Part shown: piece by piece, positions 49,961 through 52,740 of the stretch
Position numbering within the stretch: position 1 is the stretch's first letter
Layout: the number at the start of each line of letters is the position of its first letter
Assembly: GCA_016722705.1 (NCBI GenBank)
Contig: JADKGN010000002.1
Span: 1-52,740, forward strand
Length of the DNA stretch: 52,740 nucleotides
From: Candidatus Dechloromonas phosphoritropha
GTDB taxonomy: Bacteria > Pseudomonadota > Gammaproteobacteria > Burkholderiales > Rhodocyclaceae
Direction: 5' to 3'
Position numbers and translations under genes: made by a program
Notes under the pieces: model-generated
Seen by the model: the letters and a program-made list of their open reading frames with translations, nothing else
The model's database searches: none
Told to the model about the DNA's origin: nothing

Positions 49961-51042
49961 TTCCCCGGATTCTCCTCATCGCGGCTGCACCCGGCGAACT
50001 GATGCCAGCCATCAAGCTGCTCGTGCTTGACCCCGAACAGGGCATCCTGGAGAGGCCGGGAATTGAGGAAACGATGGGGAAAGCCAAGGCTGATGGCGCT
50101 CACATTGTCGAGTTTCGCCAATGTCGAGGCGTCGAGCGTCAGTTCCAAGCAACCGAGATTCTCGATCATCTGTGACGCTGTACGCGCGCCAACGATGGGT
50201 ATCAGGTGACCAGCTTGCTGGCGAATCCAGCTCAGGGCCACCTGTGCCGGCGGACGATTCAAATGAGCGGCAATGCTCGCCAGGGTGCCAGCGATTTGCA
50301 ACGAGCGCCGCTTGAGACGCTCGCCATTCAGCCATTCGCCGCGCTTCGAATCGGCGATGTGAACCGCATCGTCGTTCAAAACATATTTGCCGGTGAGGAC
50401 GCCACCGCCGAGCGGCGCCCACGCCATGACGCCGAGGCCCAGCGCTGCGGCCATCGGCAGAAGATCCCGCTCCGCTGTTCGCTCGATCAGGCTGAACTCC
50501 GCCTGTAGGCCAATGAAGCGTGTCCAGCCGCGAAACTCGGCCAGAGTGTTGGCCTGCGCAGCAACCCAGGCCGGCGCATCGGAAATTCCTGCGTAAAGGA
50601 TCTTGCCGGAACGTACGAGGTCGTCTAGTCCGCGCATGATCTCGTCGATTGGGGTGATGGCATCCCAGACATGCAGCCAGTAGATGTCGATGTAGTCGGT
50701 CTGCAACTGCCGCAGGCTGCGCTCGATCGCCTGGTGCATGTTCTTACGGTGGTTGCCGCCGGCATTCGAATCGTTCGGATTGGTGCTCAGCGAGTACTTG
50801 GTCGAAATCACGAAGCGCTCTCGCTCACCCGCCACGAACTCACCGACCAGCCTCTCGCTGGTCCCACACGTGTAGGCGTTGGCGGTATCGAGGAAGTTTC
50901 CGCCGGCAGTACAATAGGCGTCGAAGATGGCCCGGCTCTCGTCTTTGCCAGCACCGAAGTGCCAGTCTTCTCCGAAAGTCATGGTGCCGAGGCACAGTTC
51001 CGAGACCCGCAGACCCGAGCGCCCCAGCAGCCGGTAACGCAT
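49957..51042 (-). CDS. Aldo-keto reductase
   Basis: The 361-residue TIM-barrel reductase shows the catalytic tetrad in place: D and Y in LDTANAYTCGTSERLVGE, K in FVISTKYSLS and H in IYWLHVWDA. The NADPH-binding end has IPIVGARTASQMIENLG. The length is larger than most AKRs because of the insert after the tetrad lysine (NPNDSNAGGNHRKNM) and a C-terminal extension. Its start overlaps the DJ-1/PfpI stop by one base (TGATG), indicating coupled translation. The substrate is likely a carbonyl made or used by the neighbouring enzymes. Confidence 0.9.
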   Translation of the reverse strand: MRYRLLGRSGLRVSELCLGTMTFGEDWHFGAGKDESRAIFDAYCTAGGNFLDTANAYTCGTSERLVGEFVAGERERFVISTKYSLSTNPNDSNAGGNHRKNMHQAIERSLRQLQTDYIDIYWLHVWDAITPIDEIMRGLDDLVRSGKILYAGISDAPAWVAAQANTLAEFRGWTRFIGLQAEFSLIERTAERDLLPMAAALGLGVMAWAPLGGGVLTGKYVLNDDAVHIADSKRGEWLNGERLKRRSLQIAGTLASIAAHLNRPPAQVALSWIRQQAGHLIPIVGARTASQMIENLGCLELTLDASTLAKLDNVSAISLGFPHRFLNSRPLQDALFGVKHEQLDGWHQFAGCSRDEENPGK

Positions 51043-51680
51043 CAGGCCACCACGACGCCGGGTGTCGGCAAGGCTTCAACCTCGGTGTTGAACGACAAAC
51101 CCTCCCCAACGGGCTGACAAGAAGTGATCACGGCCTGCGCGATGGCGCTCCCGACGAGCCGTTCGATCACCCAGCCCGCCAGGTACTGCCCTGCCAGACA
51201 ACCGCCAGTAGTGGCGATGTTTCCCTCAATCACGATCGGTCGCTCGACGACGCGTACGCCAAATAGCTCAAGGAGCGGTTTGGCGGAGGGATAGGTGGTG
51301 GCCTCTTTCCCGGTCAGCAGCCCGAGTGCGCCCAGAAGCAGCGCGCCGGAGCAAATCGAGCCGATCAGTTGACGCTCTGGATCAAGCTTGAACTGCGCCA
51401 GGTATTCAGAATCGACGATCTTCGTGCGCGTCCCTTTGCCGCTGGTGAAGAGCACGGCGTCAGCGACGTTGGCTTCGTCGAGGGGGCCGTGGATCGGCAC
51501 CGTCAGGCCGGTCATCGAGCGATGGAACTTTGCTTCGCCGACGATGCGCACACTCCAGTTCGGGAGGTGAACGCGATTCAGGAGATCCCAGATTAGGATC
51601 AGATCGATGTCGGTGAAGTCGTCAAATGCCACGATCACGACGCGGAGAATTTGTTCGTCAGCAATGGACAGGGCTTGCAT
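51042..51680 (-). CDS. DJ-1/PfpI-family protein
   Basis: ATG 51680 follows GGGAGGATTGC and gives 212 residues. The class I glutamine amidotransferase-like fold is seen: VVIVAFDDFTDIDLILIWDL, VLFTSGKGTR and the nucleophile elbow IGSICSGALLLGALGLLTGK with cysteine. The family includes isonitrile hydratase (InhA), glyoxalases and chaperones; the DDFTDIDLILxWD opening and ICSGALLLG elbow fit the isonitrile hydratase branch. A wide range of reactions is possible. It is the second gene of the operon, 37 bases after the oxidase-like gene. Confidence 0.83.
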   Translation of the reverse strand: MQALSIADEQILRVVIVAFDDFTDIDLILIWDLLNRVHLPNWSVRIVGEAKFHRSMTGLTVPIHGPLDEANVADAVLFTSGKGTRTKIVDSEYLAQFKLDPERQLIGSICSGALLLGALGLLTGKEATTYPSAKPLLELFGVRVVERPIVIEGNIATTGGCLAGQYLAGWVIERLVGSAIAQAVITSCQPVGEGLSFNTEVEALPTPGVVVA

Positions 51681-51717
51681 GCAATCCTCCCTCTGCAAGC
51701 GCCGCCGGCGCCAGCAG

Positions 51718-52701
51718 TCAAATCGACTCGAAGTTAACCGGTTGGCGCGGAAAATATTTCCCGGTCAAGGCAGTGAAATAGGTTTTGATCTCTATTCCCT
51801 GCAAATCGAATGCGTGCTTGAGATCGTGAATCTTGTTGACCACCTGATCGAGTGTGCGCCGATCGTCGATGTCGACCAAGTCGAGGTGCGACCCGAGCAG
51901 TTCTGCATGGCCGAGACCGACATCAATCTGCTGGTGCTTGAAGTAGGGATCGAAGGCCTGCGGGTCAATCGCGTAATGCTCGTGCAGGCTGCGCTTGAAG
52001 TCGTCGATCCGATCGCCGTCAAATTCCTGTGCCTCGATCACTGCCGCAACCATCAGCGCCGAGCAGGGCGCCAGTTCGAAAAGTTCACGCATCAGGAATC
52101 CGATCAGGCGCGTGGACAACAGCGGGATGCTCGTGGTCACCTCTGCGCGGGACAGACCCAACCGAACGAGGGTGTCGAGGACGAACCCTTCGTGTCCCCG
52201 CTCCTCGGCTGCGTACCGCGTCAGCACCTCCTCAAGGCGTCCATCGGCACGGTCGGCGGCGTGCTGGATGGCGGAAGGGAAATCGCGGATGTAGTGATAC
52301 ATCTCAAGCAGCCAACCGATCAGTACCGACTTTGGCAGATCGCCGGCCGAAAACTCGTTGCCGATGTAGGAAATGCGAAGCTCGCTGGCCCAGATGCGGC
52401 AGGCACGCACGAGCGTGTCACGGACCACCGGATGCGGAATCGTGTCCTGGGTATCGCTGGAGAAGTAGACCACGCCGGCCGGCCGCAACGACCCCAATAG
52501 CGCATTGACATCATCTACGGAAAGGCCACTCCGCGAAGCGATGTCGTCGACCGAATGATGTCCGGTGCAGTAGCTGCGCATCTTCAGGAACTGCAATGCG
52601 GGCATCACCGGAACCTCGTAGCTGGTCTGGCTGGTGATGAGGAGCGCCGTCTCTCGCTCGGGATTGATGTGCCAGACATTTTCGCGCAGTCTTGGAAACA
52701 T
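51718..52701 (-). CDS. PqqC/haem-oxygenase-like (HDO-type) protein with N-terminal winged-helix part
   Basis: The 327-residue protein has two parts. Residues of about 30-80 (ALQFLKMRSYCTGHHSVDDI, SGLSVDDVNALLGSLRPAGV) look like a small winged-helix or PqqD-like domain. Residues of about 105-320 are a helical bundle of the TenA/PqqC/haem-oxygenase superfamily with spaced acidic and histidine residues (YAAEERGHEGFVLDTL; VIEAQEFDGDRIDDF; YFKHQQIDVGLGHAELLGSH) that resemble the diiron ligands of HDO enzymes. Such enzymes cleave or oxidise amino acids, fatty acids or peptide-derived substrates. It is the first gene of the operon in this window; its upstream region reaches the window edge. Confidence 0.75.
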   Translation of the reverse strand: MFPRLRENVWHINPERETALLITSQTSYEVPVMPALQFLKMRSYCTGHHSVDDIASRSGLSVDDVNALLGSLRPAGVVYFSSDTQDTIPHPVVRDTLVRACRIWASELRISYIGNEFSAGDLPKSVLIGWLLEMYHYIRDFPSAIQHAADRADGRLEEVLTRYAAEERGHEGFVLDTLVRLGLSRAEVTTSIPLLSTRLIGFLMRELFELAPCSALMVAAVIEAQEFDGDRIDDFKRSLHEHYAIDPQAFDPYFKHQQIDVGLGHAELLGSHLDLVDIDDRRTLDQVVNKIHDLKHAFDLQGIEIKTYFTALTGKYFPRQPVNFESI

Positions 52702-52740
52702 CGAAGTACCCTGAAAAGGGTGCGGGCATGGTCAGCGTCT

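Noticed and set aside
1..52740. tRNA, tmRNA or rRNA genes
   Set aside because: No sequence with the conserved tRNA arms or rRNA landmarks was noticed on either strand; a covariance search could not be run.

Overview
This is a GC-rich proteobacterial window. The backbone families (TrfA, ParA/IncC, ParB/KorB and KfrA types) and the gene styles suggest a betaproteobacterium, but that is an inference. No rRNA, tRNA or CRISPR array was seen. It reads as a heavily rearranged accessory region in which plasmid backbone pieces and small metabolic cassettes are held together by nested transposable elements.

Layout. 1-1.1 kb: small ORFs and a ParDE toxin-antitoxin pair. 1.3-7.4 kb: a graveyard of Tn3-type remnants (38-bp inverted repeats, a deleted resolvase, tnpA pieces) carrying two small miniature elements, a third split by an IS1111-group IS110 element, and an IS4-family element with a clean 9-bp target duplication. 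7.6-11.2 kb: an intact block with an NhaR-like LysR regulator divergent from a hibernation factor (HPF), a NaChBac/NavAb-type sodium channel, a BI-1/YccA membrane protein and a DUF2062 membrane protein. 11.3-25.1 kb: an IncP-like plasmid backbone with kfrA, incC/parA, korB/parB, an iteron and DnaA-box origin, trfA, a tyrosine recombinase, a toxin-antitoxin pair and a second KfrA-like gene. It is interrupted by IS1380-family and IS256-family elements.

25.4-40.6 kb: two almost identical 4.03-kb Tn3-family transposons in direct orientation enclose 7.2 kb. That segment holds a 5'-truncated gdhA, an IS3-family element, a recombinase coupled to a ParDE pair, a GNAT/DUF1778 toxin-antitoxin pair, and a second ParA/RHH partition pair followed by a TrfA-like initiator cut off by the second transposon. 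The window therefore holds parts of two replicons.

40.6-52.7 kb: transposase debris and an rve-type insertion element, followed by redox genes: an FMN reductase, an SDR fused in frame to a DUF748 remnant, a 7Fe ferredoxin and a cupin. A gene of unknown family is cut by an 834-bp element that has 38-bp Tn3-like ends and one helix-turn-helix gene. The window ends with a tight four-gene operon on the minus strand: PqqC/haem-oxygenase-like protein, DJ-1/PfpI protein, aldo-keto reductase and small monooxygenase.

The two best candidates for undescribed biology are the sodium-channel/hibernation-factor operon under an NhaR-like regulator, and the four-gene oxidase-like operon at the right edge. The two-copy miniature element carrying its own HTH gene is the most unusual mobile unit.
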